Part shown: one piece after another, positions 22,901-32,500 of the stretch
How positions within the stretch are numbered: the first letter of the stretch is position 1
Layout: every line of letters starts with the position of its first letter
DNA from: Rhynochetos jubatus
Taxonomy: Eukaryota; Chordata; Aves; Eurypygiformes; Rhynochetidae
Direction: 5' to 3'
DNA length: 64,000 nt
Assembly: GCA_027574665.1 (NCBI GenBank)
Contig: CM050676.1
Location: 4,578,157 to 4,642,156, forward strand
Made by a program: the position numbers and the translations under genes
The notes under the pieces: model-generated
The model's input: only the letters and a program-made list of their open reading frames with translations
What the model was told of the DNA's origin: nothing
Database searches by the model: none

Positions 22901-25900
22901 CATCACATGAATGTTTTAGGAAGTGATGCTTTAGAGTGGGGATGCTACAAGCAGAAAAAATAACGAAGGGAGATTTTCAAGACAAGGAAAAAACCAGTGT
23001 CCTCGCCCAGTGTTACTGCTGGCTCCTTCCTCTCCTCTAAAAATGTAAAAGATTAGATTAGGCTCTAAGAGATTAGGGTCTCTTTACTCCCTAATCCTGT
23101 GTACTCCACCCAACATCGCAGATATCCCTTAATCCCTTCATCCCTGCCTTGGTCATGCTCCCCTTTTAACTGGCCATACTAGGAGCTCCCAACAGCAAGA
23201 GCAGCGTTGTTTGCCCCTTCCTTCCAGGAAAGCCATCATGTGCCCCTCCGACCTCTCAGCCACTTCATGCTGTATTAATAGATCCCAGCCTGAAACATGC
23301 AGTACTGCACCCACCATATCAGAGGGGTTTGAATTGGTGATAAGCAGTCTGGTGTTTCCAAAGAGCTGTCAAACCGCTTCAGAAGAGATGCTATAAAAAG
23401 TCTTTCTCCAGGAAAAACTGCCTACGGCTGTGCGGGACACTGGGCACCCCCGAAGGACCACAAACCAGAGTGGGCACGGGAAAAAGCTCAGAAGCAGGAT
23501 GGATGGGGTGTCGGGAGAGATACCTCGCTGTCCCATTTTTGGTGTAAAGGGAGCACCCTTCTGCAGGGACAGGAACAGTAGAGGAAGGGAAAGGGCACGG
23601 GGGAGGCAAGGGGGTAAAGCACAAGGTGAAAGTGCAGGAGGGAGGGTTTTGTTCCCTGCTGCATGCTCACCACTGTCTCTCTCATTACAGAGCTGCTTAA
23701 AGGATGAAAAGGAAGCAGATGTTTGCTCTGATCTTGTCAGCAGAGCAAAGAAGAGCCCCAGCTGCAGCCCAGACATGATTCCTAAGGGATGGGTGAGGAA
23801 AACAGCTATGGGATCCCATGGCTTCAGGCTGCCCTGGCATTGTGGCAGTCTCACAACATCCGCCAAGAGTCCATTGGTTTAGACGTAAGCTGGAAGCAGT
23901 GGTATTATCCTCACCTAATGTTCTATACAACAGGGACCGTGTAATCTATCGCTACAGTTAAACTGAGGAACTAGCAGGAAATTTCCTTTTGATTAAAAAC
24001 CATTCCGCAGTGGTGACTGTGTGCTGAATCCTTGGTCAATCGTTTCAGCTGCTGTTCCCTGCACCGTTAAAAACTGCAAGCTGAGAGTACACGTTACATC
24101 TGAATCTCGTTACATCTCTGCTGGCTTGAAGAGACCTTCAACACGGGGCTGCTATTTCCCACAAAGATAATTACAGCTTATGACTATGATACCTTAATCT
24201 TTTTCCTGCATAAAAACCCCACACTGATCTGAAGTAGTGCACACGGGGCATGTGAATCCTGCTCCACTGCTAACTGGAGCGAGTCACTTGGTCAACATCA
24301 GTGGCTTCTTGGAAATGCTGGCCGTTATTCTCTGTGCCTCCAATACCTAAGAGGAGATAACAGCGTTTCACCCTCTTGAAAGGGTGTAATGAGGATTACG
24401 TACTTACTATCTCAGCAGCGTGATGAAGTGTTGAGTAACATCAATAGCCTGACGCCAACTCTTCCGGATGCAGGGAGCCTAAAAAAGCTCTCTGACAGCA
24501 AGAGAGGCCCATGGGGCAGCTTGACCCTTGGAACTGGACAGGATTCAGTCCCCAGCTTGATGCTCCCATTGCACCACACCCCCAGCACCATCACGGGCTG
24601 AGACTCATCCCCAGACCTGCTCGGGGGAAGCCAGCATCCAGCAGAGCACAAATGCATTAACAGTAATTTTGGTGACCCCTTGGGTTTAGACCGAGGTGTG
24701 TTAGCAAATGGTGTGGGGACTCATGAGCAAGGATTTGAGCTGCTGTGAGTTGGAATGGAGGTGATCTGGCGGTGAAGTCCTCGTCAGAGTGTCGCTGTGC
24801 CGCGAACGCGGTGCTGCAGATGGAGAGAGGTGTGAACTGACGGATGCGGGAGGCCCAGAACCGTCACCCCAGACATTGCCAGAGGCTTTGGCGAAAAGGA
24901 CCAGAAACCGTGTTTGTTTCGGATTCAAGAAAATCTGCCTGTGTAACCTTGCACGTTGCACAGTGCCTGCAGAGCGCGCAGCTCTGCGTGCCTCTCATTT
25001 CACCCAGCACAAGCTGCAGTACGGCAGTGCCCCACGTTTAGCAACGAGGCAGTGCTCAGGCCCAGGACACTGCATGGCTTTTGGTTGCCTTTGTTCCTCT
25101 TTCCGGTTCTGCTTCACAAATCAACCCACAGCCATCAAACTGCAGCCCGACGGTGTTGCATTACTTCACAGTCCAGGTACATTGTCGCCTCTGGCCTTGC
25201 TGCAATTAATCTGGGCACACGTGGTATTTCAGGATTATGGCTGTGTGAGTACGCCTCTGAGGTTTTAACACCTTGCACAGATAAGTGTCTAACTTCGGAG
25301 CTCGCTCTTCTTACCTCTGGTACCTGAAGGGAGTGTTTATACCACCTCTTAAGAAATGGGCACAAAAACAAACTAGTATTAAGCGATTTAACTACCCCAT
25401 GTTACCTGCCCATGCTGTATTTGTACTTTAGGCTGGGTACGAGGTAGCCCACCTCAATTGCCAATCCCTTCACTCCTATCCTGGAAGAAAAATCGTATAC
25501 AAAGGCACAAATCTATGTACAGGAGACCCACATTCTGCTTTTCTTGCAATAACTTGCCTGTGTGGCTCTGTCTTTAGGCACGACACCATCAGAAACACAC
25601 AGACATACAAGACAGGTACAAAGTACTTGCACCTGAGCAGGTTTGAGCATTTACTAATGGTAGCACTTACAGGTATGTGTGTACAAACTGAAACAGAGAC
25701 CCTCCATCCCTGCATGCGCAGAGCTCTGCATGCAAGCACACCGTCTGGCTGCACGAACACAACCCTCCTCGTAGTAACAAAGCCTCCATTCATCGGAGGA
25801 TGCGCTGCTCCACCCGAGTGGAAGAGGAGCTTCCCCTGTTGTTACCACATCTCCTTTGCTCTCTAAGCCTGCATGTGGCTCTCGTCTTACACAGACCCTA

Positions 25901-26241
25901 CTGCTCTGATTGCTGCAAAACGTCAAGGAGTGTAACATCAGAGAGCAAAACACATCCTTCCTCGGAGATCAATGGAAAACACCTGCAAGTTCAGCAGGAG
26001 CTCTGCTGCAGTACAGCAAGCAAAGCAGCGTTCGAGGGGTCTCCACCTCCTTCCCAGCACAACATTACCCCGATACATGTGCCAGGGCCAGCATAAGGGT
26101 TTCTGCCAGCAGAGGTGCATGGATCCAGCTCCCCTTCCCAGGGCGATCCCTACCTTGTGACTGGAACGTGTAACCAGGGAAGTTGTACACAGCTGCTGTG
26201 AAGATGACAGTCCATGTGAGAAGCCTCCAAGCTATTGCCAT
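4788..26241 (-). CDS. ADAMTS10: ADAMTS10, 5' part of gene (10 coding exons, 500 codons)
   Basis: Secreted reprolysin-type zinc metalloprotease that in mammals binds fibrillin microfibrils. Ten minus-strand exons with consensus GT/AG borders join in phase to exactly 500 codons. Order: signal peptide about 1-20, propeptide to R240, catalytic domain about 241-457, then the start of the disintegrin-like module. The zinc site reads HEIGHTFGMNHD (H399, E400, H403, H409) with the Met-turn at M427 (KLMAAHIT). ADAMTS10 is favoured over its close relative ADAMTS6 by [17 protein letters not shown] before the propeptide cleavage site, by [17 protein letters not shown], and by [13 protein letters not shown]. 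The human protein is about 1100 residues. The TSP1, spacer and PLAC modules must lie beyond position 1, because no exon encoding the expected EVCxELWCLSKSN segment is found in 1-4787. No frameshift or stop interrupts the exons, so the gene appears intact here. Confidence 0.95.
4930..6680 (-). other. ADAMTS10 intron 9
   Basis: 1751 bp between exons 10 and 9. No repeat or exon recognised. Several overlapping open frames on both strands near 5440-5980 show no protein signature. Confidence 0.7.
6681..6827 (-). CDS. ADAMTS10: ADAMTS10 coding exon 9 (zinc site, second half, and Met-turn)
   Basis: 147 nt, residues 405-452 plus split codons. Begins [13 protein letters not shown], giving the third zinc ligand H409, then KLMAAHIT with the Met-turn methionine M427, and ends [10 protein letters not shown]. 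Acceptor TTTCCAG|G; donor GGA|GTAAGG. Separated from exon 8 by a compact 165-bp intron. Confidence 0.95.
6993..7098 (-). CDS. ADAMTS10: ADAMTS10 coding exon 8 (zinc site, first half)
   Basis: 106 nt, residues 370-403 with split codons at both ends. Encodes [20 protein letters not shown], then [14 protein letters not shown], which supplies two zinc-binding histidines (H399, H403) and the catalytic glutamate E400. Acceptor CCCTAG|GC; donor CAC|GTGAGT. The zinc motif is divided between this exon and the next. Confidence 0.96.
7099..8359 (-). other. ADAMTS10 intron 7
   Basis: 1261 bp. Contains an imperfect 32-bp tandem duplication (7171-7237) and otherwise nothing recognisable. Confidence 0.7.
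7171..7237. repeat. Imperfect 32-bp tandem duplication in intron 7
   Basis: GGACTAAGTGATGTG followed by a short variable spacer and CACTAACACTGAG occurs twice head to tail; the copies differ by a one-base indel and a few substitutions. Confidence 0.8.
8360..8403 (-). CDS. ADAMTS10: ADAMTS10 coding exon 7 (44-nt small exon, catalytic domain)
   Basis: Very short exon encoding [14 protein letters not shown] (355-368), with two catalytic-domain cysteines. Flanked by TTTGCAG| acceptor and G|GTAGGT donor. Its length is not a multiple of three, so skipping would shift the frame before the zinc site. Confidence 0.94.
8404..11337 (-). other. ADAMTS10 intron 6
   Basis: 2934 bp. It holds a pyrimidine-rich stretch at about 10440-10620 and an AT-rich patch at 8900-9060. 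No transposon confidently recognised. Confidence 0.65.
11338..11483 (-). CDS. ADAMTS10: ADAMTS10 coding exon 6 (catalytic domain)
   Basis: 146 nt, residues 306-353 plus two bases. Reads [20 protein letters not shown], then [17 protein letters not shown] and [10 protein letters not shown], with the catalytic-domain cysteine in SFCKWQ. Acceptor TTCCAG|CCC; donor CCAG|GTAAGG. The split codon joins exon 7 as AGA (R354). Confidence 0.95.
11852..11935 (-). CDS. ADAMTS10: ADAMTS10 coding exon 5 (catalytic domain)
   Basis: 84 nt, exactly 28 codons (278-305), starting [20 protein letters not shown] and ending LTEDQ. Both ends are phase 0, so skipping it would keep the frame but delete part of the catalytic fold. 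Acceptor GGTCAG|GTT; donor CAG|GTAAGG. Confidence 0.94.
11936..13188 (-). other. ADAMTS10 intron 4
   Basis: 1253 bp; nothing recognisable beyond unique-looking sequence. Confidence 0.65.
13189..13406 (-). CDS. ADAMTS10: ADAMTS10 coding exon 4 (end of propeptide, start of catalytic domain)
   Basis: 218 nt, residues 205-277. Contains [16 protein letters not shown], a glycosylation sequon NHS (229-231), and the propeptide/catalytic border [12 protein letters not shown]. The mature enzyme would begin at S241. Catalytic domain then opens with [20 protein letters not shown]. The cleavage site lacks a basic residue at P4, as in human ADAMTS10. Donor ATT|GTAAGT, phase 0. Confidence 0.95.
13407..15570 (-). 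other. ADAMTS10 intron 3
   Basis: 2164 bp. Contains one short CR1 3' end in plus orientation (13751-13866), opposite to the gene. The rest shows no recognised feature. Confidence 0.65.
13751..13866 (+). mobile_element. CR1 LINE 3'-end fragment
   Basis: About 115 bp matching the CR1 terminus: GGTCTAGTGGAAGGTGCCCC, CTGCCCATGGCAG, CTTTAAGGTCCCTTCCAACC and a TCTATGATTCT tail. Confidence 0.93.
15571..15730 (-). CDS. ADAMTS10: ADAMTS10 coding exon 3 (propeptide)
   Basis: 160 nt, residues 152-204 plus one base. Reads [16 protein letters not shown], then [14 protein letters not shown] and DAACGVL, a typical ADAMTS propeptide signature including a conserved cysteine. Acceptor CTTCTGCAG|CAT; donor CTAG|GTATCT. 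The split codon joins exon 4 as GAT (D205). Confidence 0.94.
15731..20601 (-). other. ADAMTS10 intron 2
   Basis: 4871 bp. Holds the ancient CR1/L3-type relic at about 19685-20035. No exon is recognised in the remainder. Confidence 0.65.
19685..20035 (-). mobile_element. Ancient CR1/L3-type LINE relic
   Basis: Highly diverged, but the characteristic order of motifs survives on the plus strand: GGCATTTGTCCAGCCTACAC-TTAAAGACCTTCAACGATG, CTAATGTCTACC, CTAGTCCTAGTTGTTAGGAG and CTCTTTGCAGCAGCCTTACT. This is the reverse complement of an old CR1/L3 3' part. Confidence 0.7.
20602..20966 (-). CDS. ADAMTS10: ADAMTS10 coding exon 2 (propeptide)
   Basis: 365 nt covering residues 30-151, the bulk of the propeptide. 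It contains [16 protein letters not shown], an internal dibasic run RPRR (65-68), [18 protein letters not shown] and a propeptide cysteine in ISNCNGL. The acceptor is CCCCAG|AG and the donor CTG|GTGAGT, phase 0. N-glycosylation sequon seen: LNLTL. Confidence 0.93.
22514..22558. repeat. Inverted repeat / hairpin in ADAMTS10 intron 1
   Basis: Perfect 11-bp arms CTGCATCACAC (22524-22534) and GTGTGATGCAG (22543-22553) around an 8-base loop. Outer CCGG pairs on both sides extend the stem with a one-sided bulge. Confidence 0.85.
24240..24425 (+). mobile_element. MIR-like SINE fragment
   Basis: Resembles the MIR core and 3' part: CTGCTAACTGGAGCGAGTCA, TCTCTGTGCCTCC, AGGAGATAACAGC and GGGTGTAATGAGGATTACG in the right order. 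Old and diverged. Confidence 0.55.
26154..26241 (-). CDS. ADAMTS10: ADAMTS10 coding exon 1 (signal peptide)
   Basis: Encodes residues 1-29 plus one base (88 nt), starting [20 protein letters not shown], a basic residue followed by a hydrophobic signal-peptide core. The ATG at 26241 has a good Kozak context (A at -3, G at +4). No other in-frame ATG is seen upstream; the upstream extension of this frame begins only at a GTG. The donor is CAAG|GTAGGG. The phase-1 end joins to coding exon 2 to give FQSQ-EEFLSS, matching the human FRSQ-DEFLSS junction from memory of the family. Confidence 0.9.
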
Positions 26242-26488
26242 GGTTAGCGATGCTTGTCTCAGTGCAGGGAGTGTTGTGCCAGCTGAAAGGGCACTGTCCC
26301 AACATGTCTCTCCCTCGGCCACTGCTTATGTAGAGACAGGAGTCCTCGGTCCCTCCGCAGGCATCCTCGGCCACTCCGTGCTCTCCCCAGATGAGGCCAA
26401 CAGTGTCTTTGCAGTGTGCTGTGCCCAGGCCAGTGCAGTGGGGTCAGCATGGGCTAATTCGAACCGCAGGCTCTCGGTGGCATTGCCC
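26242..26488 (-). promoter_or_regulatory. ADAMTS10: Probable 5'UTR part of ADAMTS10 first coding exon, with two uORFs
   Basis: Upstream of the start codon the minus strand runs back to a strong acceptor, a CT-rich tract ending CCTTTGCAG| at 26489, so a spliced 5'UTR of about 247 nt is likely. It would contain two upstream ATGs in other frames: a 9-residue uORF from 26483 and a 63-residue uORF from 26450 that stops 17 nt before the main ATG. A weaker acceptor (CCTTTCAG|) near 26283 is the alternative, and would remove both uORFs. Splice choice is inferred from sequence only. Confidence 0.5.
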
Positions 26489-29189
26489 CTGCAAAGGAAA
26501 GGAAGGAGATGAGTGAACGGGAGAGATGGGCAGAGGGGAGACAAAGGATGGAGGAGAAGGACAGGAGGGAGAAAATGGTGTGCAGGGTGAATGAGGAAAG
26601 CCCAATCTTATAAAAGGGAAGAGTGAGATGGAAAGAAAGAAAAAGGGGAGAAAAGGACAGGAAGTGAATGCAAACGCAGTTAACCGCATCAGTTCACAGC
26701 ACTGAAAGCCACACAATCCTGCTGCGGGGATGCTGCACACCTGGGTGCTCTGCCTGGGGCAAGCCCTGTGCCCTGCACAGCCCCTGCACCACTCTGACAG
26801 CAGCACTAAAGGGCGGGTATATACCCTATACCTGAAGAAAGGAGCTCGGAATGGGAACCCTTTGTACTGTGGCAACACCCATGGGGAAGCACAGATGGAA
26901 GAGTGACCTGGTCTCAGTTAGCTGATCTCTTAAAGAAGAGCAGGAAATAAAAGCATTAGCAGGCTGGTAGTGAGCAGCAACCTAGAAATCCTCTTTACTC
27001 CAGTTTCCCTGGCTTTAAAATACACTTTAATGACTGTCACTGCACTCAGAGAAGAGCACTTGCTCTCAGAGTGTATTGGCTAAACCTAAAAATGTGATTG
27101 AAAACAAAGGACCCATTCAGTGAACTCACCCTTACCCTCAGCTCTATCCACAAACGGATTGTGAGATTCCAATTGTATTTGTTATTTAAAATGATTTGCT
27201 AATTGCTTCAGTGAAAGATTTTTGGCTTGCAGATAATTTCCACTCAGTCTGAGGCAATTATACAAAACTCAGTGCTGGAGAGTTGCATAAAGCCTGTGGT
27301 TTTTGTTTCTATCCAGCGATTAGATGACGTATGCAATGAATATGGCACATACCTAACTACCGCCCGGAGAATCCCAAATATCTGAACAGCGATGCTCTGC
27401 TTGAGAGCAACTCCGCAGCAAAATGAAAACGTTTGTGCACAGGATAAATACCTACTGAATCTGACTTCAGAGCGGTGATGCAGCTACCTCTTCCACAGCG
27501 GTGCTGGAGCATGGCAGGGAAAGGCAGGACAGATGCTGCTGAGGTGCTGGGAAGATAAGGCTCAGATGGAGGATGGTGCTCTTTGCAAAGGTGTCAATAG
27601 GCATGGCGTGTGTGTGGTCCTCATCCCAGCAAGGAAACATTTGCAATAACGTCATTAACCCTTGCCTCGCTCTGCTCTTGTGTGTTTTAAATGGCAAAGG
27701 CTAACCAGAGCGCAGGGCAGGAGAACCTAGTTCTTCCTCCGGGTCTGCCACGCTCCCCTTCACCTCGTGTCCTCAGGGAAGTCAGCAATTTATTTCTACT
27801 TCTGTTTTCCCATCTTTAGTGTGCTAATGTTCTTTGTGCTGTGGAGGCTTGGAATAACACCAACCACAGGCCAGAAACTACACAGATGAGGTACAAGAAG
27901 AAATCAGAGAGATGATTTCTGCCCCAATAATTCATCTAAATAAGTTAATAATTTTTTCCCTACCAGACAGAAATGCTGGGAGGATTAATCATGCATCTTT
28001 AAATCAAAATCTGGAGTTTAATATTTTAAATACTAAGATTTTTAACTGTTTGTTTACAGTTAAAAATGGTCAAAGACCATCAATGAAGCCTGGGGATGGT
28101 CTCCCCAAGCACATCTAGTGCCACCTGCCAGGTTGGTTTCTGCAAAGCCTGGACACAACACTTAGCGGCTTTAGAGATCTGCATGCAATCAGCAACCATG
28201 AGAATAAATTGCTTGACTGGGGAAAACCTGTCTAAATCTCATCTTGAGCTGCCCTGCTCACCAGCAACAGGTAAAGGGAAGCAGGCAGTGGAGGCAAGAG
28301 GGTTGGCAGGACGACTTCTGCCCTCTTCCACCATGACATGAGGATGCCGAGATCAGCACTGCAGGTCCACAAGGCCATGTCCTCCAGGTGACAGCATCCT
28401 TTGTAGTGTCACCCCCGGCTGTGGCGCAGAGAGGGCAGAGCTGGGGCTGCAGCAGTACACGGCCTAGCACTGTGGGCTGCTGCAAGCTGCTCTGTGCCTG
28501 ATCCCTGCAGGGCTGCGGGAAGTGAACTGGAAAAGGGAGAAGGCAAAACGAAAGCTGGGCCCTCTCCTAAGTCAGCATTTTTCAGCATCTATTAAAGTTC
28601 GAGATTCCAGCTTTTAAATCCTGTCACGGCTCCAAGGTCTGCGGACAGAAAGCCGCTCAGCTGAAGTATATTTTCTCCTGGGCTTAACACCACTAATTTT
28701 TTTGTTTTCCGGTTGTTGAACCCGCTTCCCCAAGGCTGTCATTATTTCCTGTCCCTCCTGTGCCTCGCTGCATCCCTGAGCTGCGGCAGTCGCGACCAGT
28801 GCCCCCGCCTTCCCTCTGCCCTTTCCCTTCAGCCCTGGCTTCTCAGCATCCCCTGGAGTGGGGGCTGGGCAGGAGCTGCAGGCGAGGAGACCCTGCAGCC
28901 CCGGCCTTGGGGTGAAGGAGGCATGTTTGGAGCAGCACATGTCAGGAACTACAGCTGCAAAATTCCTGTAAACTGGGCTGGGGGAAGGGCCTGGTTTTGA
29001 TTCCTCCACACACAGCAAGGAAAACATGGCCCCTTCCCAGCAGCCTTTCACTTCCGAGACCACGAGGAGCCCGTCTCCTGCCAGAGGAGGACCTGTAACA
29101 AGGAGAGAGCTGGAGGAGCACGGGCTCCGCGGTGCTTCCATGAGTATAAAGTTTTCCATAACCTCACTTTTCAGATTGCACTTTCTGAG
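26489..29189 (-). other. Presumed ADAMTS10 5'UTR intron / proximal upstream region
   Basis: If transcription starts in the CpG-rich block at 29190-29580, this stretch is the intron between a noncoding first exon and the ATG exon. No coding exon is seen. 27720-27860 has a weak MIR-like look (TTTCCCATCTTTAGT). Confidence 0.4.
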
Positions 29190-29580
29190 TGGCAGCGACT
29201 GGCAGGCGTGGGCAAGCCTGAGGAGCCCAGGCCTGCGCCGGGGTCGGTGGGACGCTGGGTCTCACAGGTCAGGATGGAGGGGCCGTGGGGAGGCCTGGGG
29301 CACATGGTGACCTCTCCGGTCTCGTGCCTCCCTCGCTTGGGCCGGTTCCGATTCGCTCCTTCCCAAGGAATTCGTTGTCCTTGGCAAGCGCCCTGCAAGC
29401 GGCTGACGCTCCCTGCTCCCCACGCCAAGGTGGCCTTCGCCGCATGAACCCGTGGGCCGGGCCGGGCCGTGCGCGAGGAGGCGGCAGCGGCGGGAAGAGG
29501 GGAGCGGGGGCCGATGCCGCCAGAGCTGGCGGCGGCTTGGAGGTCACCTCTTCCCACACCAAAAACACGCGAGAAGCGGG
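29190..29580 (-). promoter_or_regulatory. CpG island, candidate ADAMTS10 promoter / noncoding exon 1
   Basis: By hand count about 37 CpG dinucleotides lie in roughly 400 bp, close to the number expected from base composition; flanking DNA is strongly CpG-depleted. The densest part is 29450-29540. It lies about 3 kb upstream of the ADAMTS10 start codon, a usual place for a noncoding first exon. No TATA box is evident. The assignment to ADAMTS10 is by position only. Confidence 0.6.
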
Positions 29581-32500
29581 GGGCTAGGGGGAGGTGTTAA
29601 AATTCAGGCTGGAATAAAGCAAAAAGAGAAGAGAAAAAAGAAAAACAGATGACAACTGTTACTAATTTCAACATCGGGGCTGCAGACAGAATTCCCTGAA
29701 AGCCTGGCTTTTTGGCCGGGGAGGCAGCTTTATGGGAAGGTAATAGGAAGCAGATGGGCTCAGCTTGGGGCCAAGAGGAAGGTTCAAGGTGCCTCCTAGT
29801 GCAGGGAAGAGGAATTTAACTGCTTTTAAAGATGTAGGGCCTGGCAGCTTCCAGGTTTCTCATCCAACTTTTGCAAATTATGAGCTCAGGTGTCCTTTTC
29901 CCTTTTTTGAGGGAGAAGTAAATACAAACACAGATTTCTGCTTCCGGCTTTCCCTTGTGGGAGGAAATACTTGCAATGCACCCCCGCAGCCCTCGGCCCG
30001 TCCGCCGACACCTTCCTGACATGCAGCGCCTGTGAGCAGCGGCCACACACTTCACCCCGAACAGCCTTCCTGGGCTGTGCTATTAGCAATGGCGCTAATG
30101 AATGAATGAAAGTCACCAGTCCTCATGGTTACTTCTTCTTTCTTTTGTAAAATGGGGTACCAGCACTTCTAACCACGCCAGGCTTATTGCGATGACACAT
30201 CGCACAGCTTGGCCAACTTTGGCCCCGGCTCCCTCCTGCCCCTGCTAACGGGCTGAGCAGCACTCAGACCCTGCAGGAGGGCAGCTACACAGCCGTTGTG
30301 TGCAGCCCCTGCAAACACAGCACCGTACAGATTTCTGCTCCTTCACTCGCTCCAACTTCAAACTATCGCACCAGTTCAAAAGTTATCATCGAGGGGAAGA
30401 GTTGCAAACACACGGCTTGCTCCATAGGCCTTATTTTCTTTGGAAACCGAGATAAATATGGTGGGGACTGCTGAGTGCTGGGATGTGTGGCTCATGGGCC
30501 ATGCCACTGCCATGAACAGGCACTTGGCAGCAGCACTGCCAGATTTCTCAGGCTTGCCCACCATCCTCACAGACCCCTGCTCCACACAGCGGGCTCTGAC
30601 CTACTGCCTGTTATCAGAGCTGCCCACCACAGCCACACAGCAAAGCTTGCCATACCTGTAGCTCATGGATGCCGGTCCTAAAGTTGCCATGTTTTCTGAA
30701 AAAGCAGCCCCCTTCTCACCTGCTGTCGCTGTTTCACAGGGGCCCACAGGTTTTGGCTGTAAACCCTTGGCTGATATCTACTTTGCAAATACTGCAGCAA
30801 GTACATGTTGTTTTGCTCAGGGGACACTCAGAAAACCACCATATGTGCCCGTTGCTGCCTGACCCTCAGAGCTCAGCACCATCAGGGTCAGAGCAAGGGA
30901 GAGCCAGACCACCAGCCCCATCTCCACCTCCCTGCAAGAGTGGGCACATAGCGGTGCTCACAAAAAGCACAGAGGCTGCGGAAATCGTTCAATTTAGGAC
31001 TGGAACATCTTGAAAGCAAAAGCCCTGGTGAGCTCTCCCAGGCAGCAGCCAAAGGCAGCCCTGCCCATGTCTCCAGAGACAAATCAACGGCACCTTTGTG
31101 ATCAGCCTTGCAGAGAGCTGTATGTGCTGGTGGCCACCTCTGGCACCAAGGTCTCCAGCGCACATCCGAAGGCAACTAGCAGAAGGCCACCCTGGTGACC
31201 CAGGTCAGCCTTTTTGGCATAAGGAAACACAGAGTCAGATAGCTCTGGCCAGAAATAAAAAAACCCCCACATACCAAAAAACAGAGTCTTCACAGAAAAC
31301 TAGTGGTTTTCTCTCACTTTCAACCAAGTCCACCAAACATCAGCTTCCATGCAGCCGATCTGCATGCCTAATTTAGTAGGCTTCCTGGTCCAGATCGGAG
31401 GAGCAGGCAATGTTGGCCAGTCATTACTGTAGCAAGAAATCAGAGCTCAGCCCTTACAGCCAGGCACAGACGAGGCCTGTTTGCAGTTTATGGCTGAAGG
31501 AGGTATCTCCTTCTTCTCCCACTACACCCAGCCTCTTAGTACTACCAGCTCTCCCAGCCCCACCAGTGCCTCCAGCCTCCATCCATGGTGTAAGGGAAGG
31601 AAGGGAAGGGCAGCGGAGGAAAGCCACTGACAACCCTCCTGCTTCCTTTCCTTCAAAGTGCTCCCAAATCCCTTCTCACCATTTCTACACCCCGCCTTTG
31701 CACTACCTCCACTCTGCATGCCCCGGGACATGGCAATAGGCAGGTCCCTCCCTCTGAGCACTGGGTTGCCAATGCAGCTGTGTGCTTGCCGCCGGCCGGG
31801 GGCTGCTGGCCCGCTGTGCTCCCCTGGGGCAGCTGGTGTTGCATGCGCACGCAGTCACCACCCCAGCTCCCGGCAGGTCCCTGCACGTTCCTGAGGACAG
31901 TAAACAGCACTGCTCACCCCGCCATGCTGCACCTCCCACAACCGAGAGCGAGAGGCCGGGCGGGTGGATGCAAAGCTTCCCAAGACCCCCCTGGCTTTAG
32001 GCAAGAGGCTGTCCTGATATTCCCAACAAAATATTTGGCTGGACTGCTGAGCTGAAAACATGCTGAGTTGCAGATGGCAGAAGTCTTTTTGCAGTCATCC
32101 TGCCAGCATGACAGGACTTCCACTGGGAAGTAATTTCTCAGCTCTAGAGTAGCATTATGGGTTAAAATGAGAAAAATCAGCATTAACTAATTAGCAGCTC
32201 ACTGCTAGGAGCATCAGCTGCAGAATGTGAAAAACGGGTTAAAGTCAAAGGTCTGCAGAACTGAAAACAAGAACTTGAACCTTAATCTGCTTTGCTGCTC
32301 CAAGCCTGGCCTCTCTGGGAGCATGGCAATCAAAGAATTAGAAACACGTAGTTATCACTGTTCACCAGAAAACAGCAGTCTCCAGCCATGAGATGGTTAC
32401 TGCCTACACTGCTCTACAGTAACCCTTTAGGATCTGCTCACCACCCCTCAGGTTGCTCCAGTTACCAAGCCCACACTGAAGTAAAGACAAGGGCTTTTGG

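Larger units (their letters stand above)
20967..26153 (-). other. ADAMTS10 intron 1
   Basis: 5187 bp, the longest intron seen. Contains the hairpin at 22514-22558, a MIR-like fragment at about 24240-24425 and a near-palindrome at 25711-25734. Confidence 0.65.

Noticed and set aside
23640-23870. Plus-strand exon after a good acceptor (CTCTCATTACAG)
   Set aside because: Antisense to ADAMTS10 inside its intron 1, no protein similarity, and no convincing donor partner.
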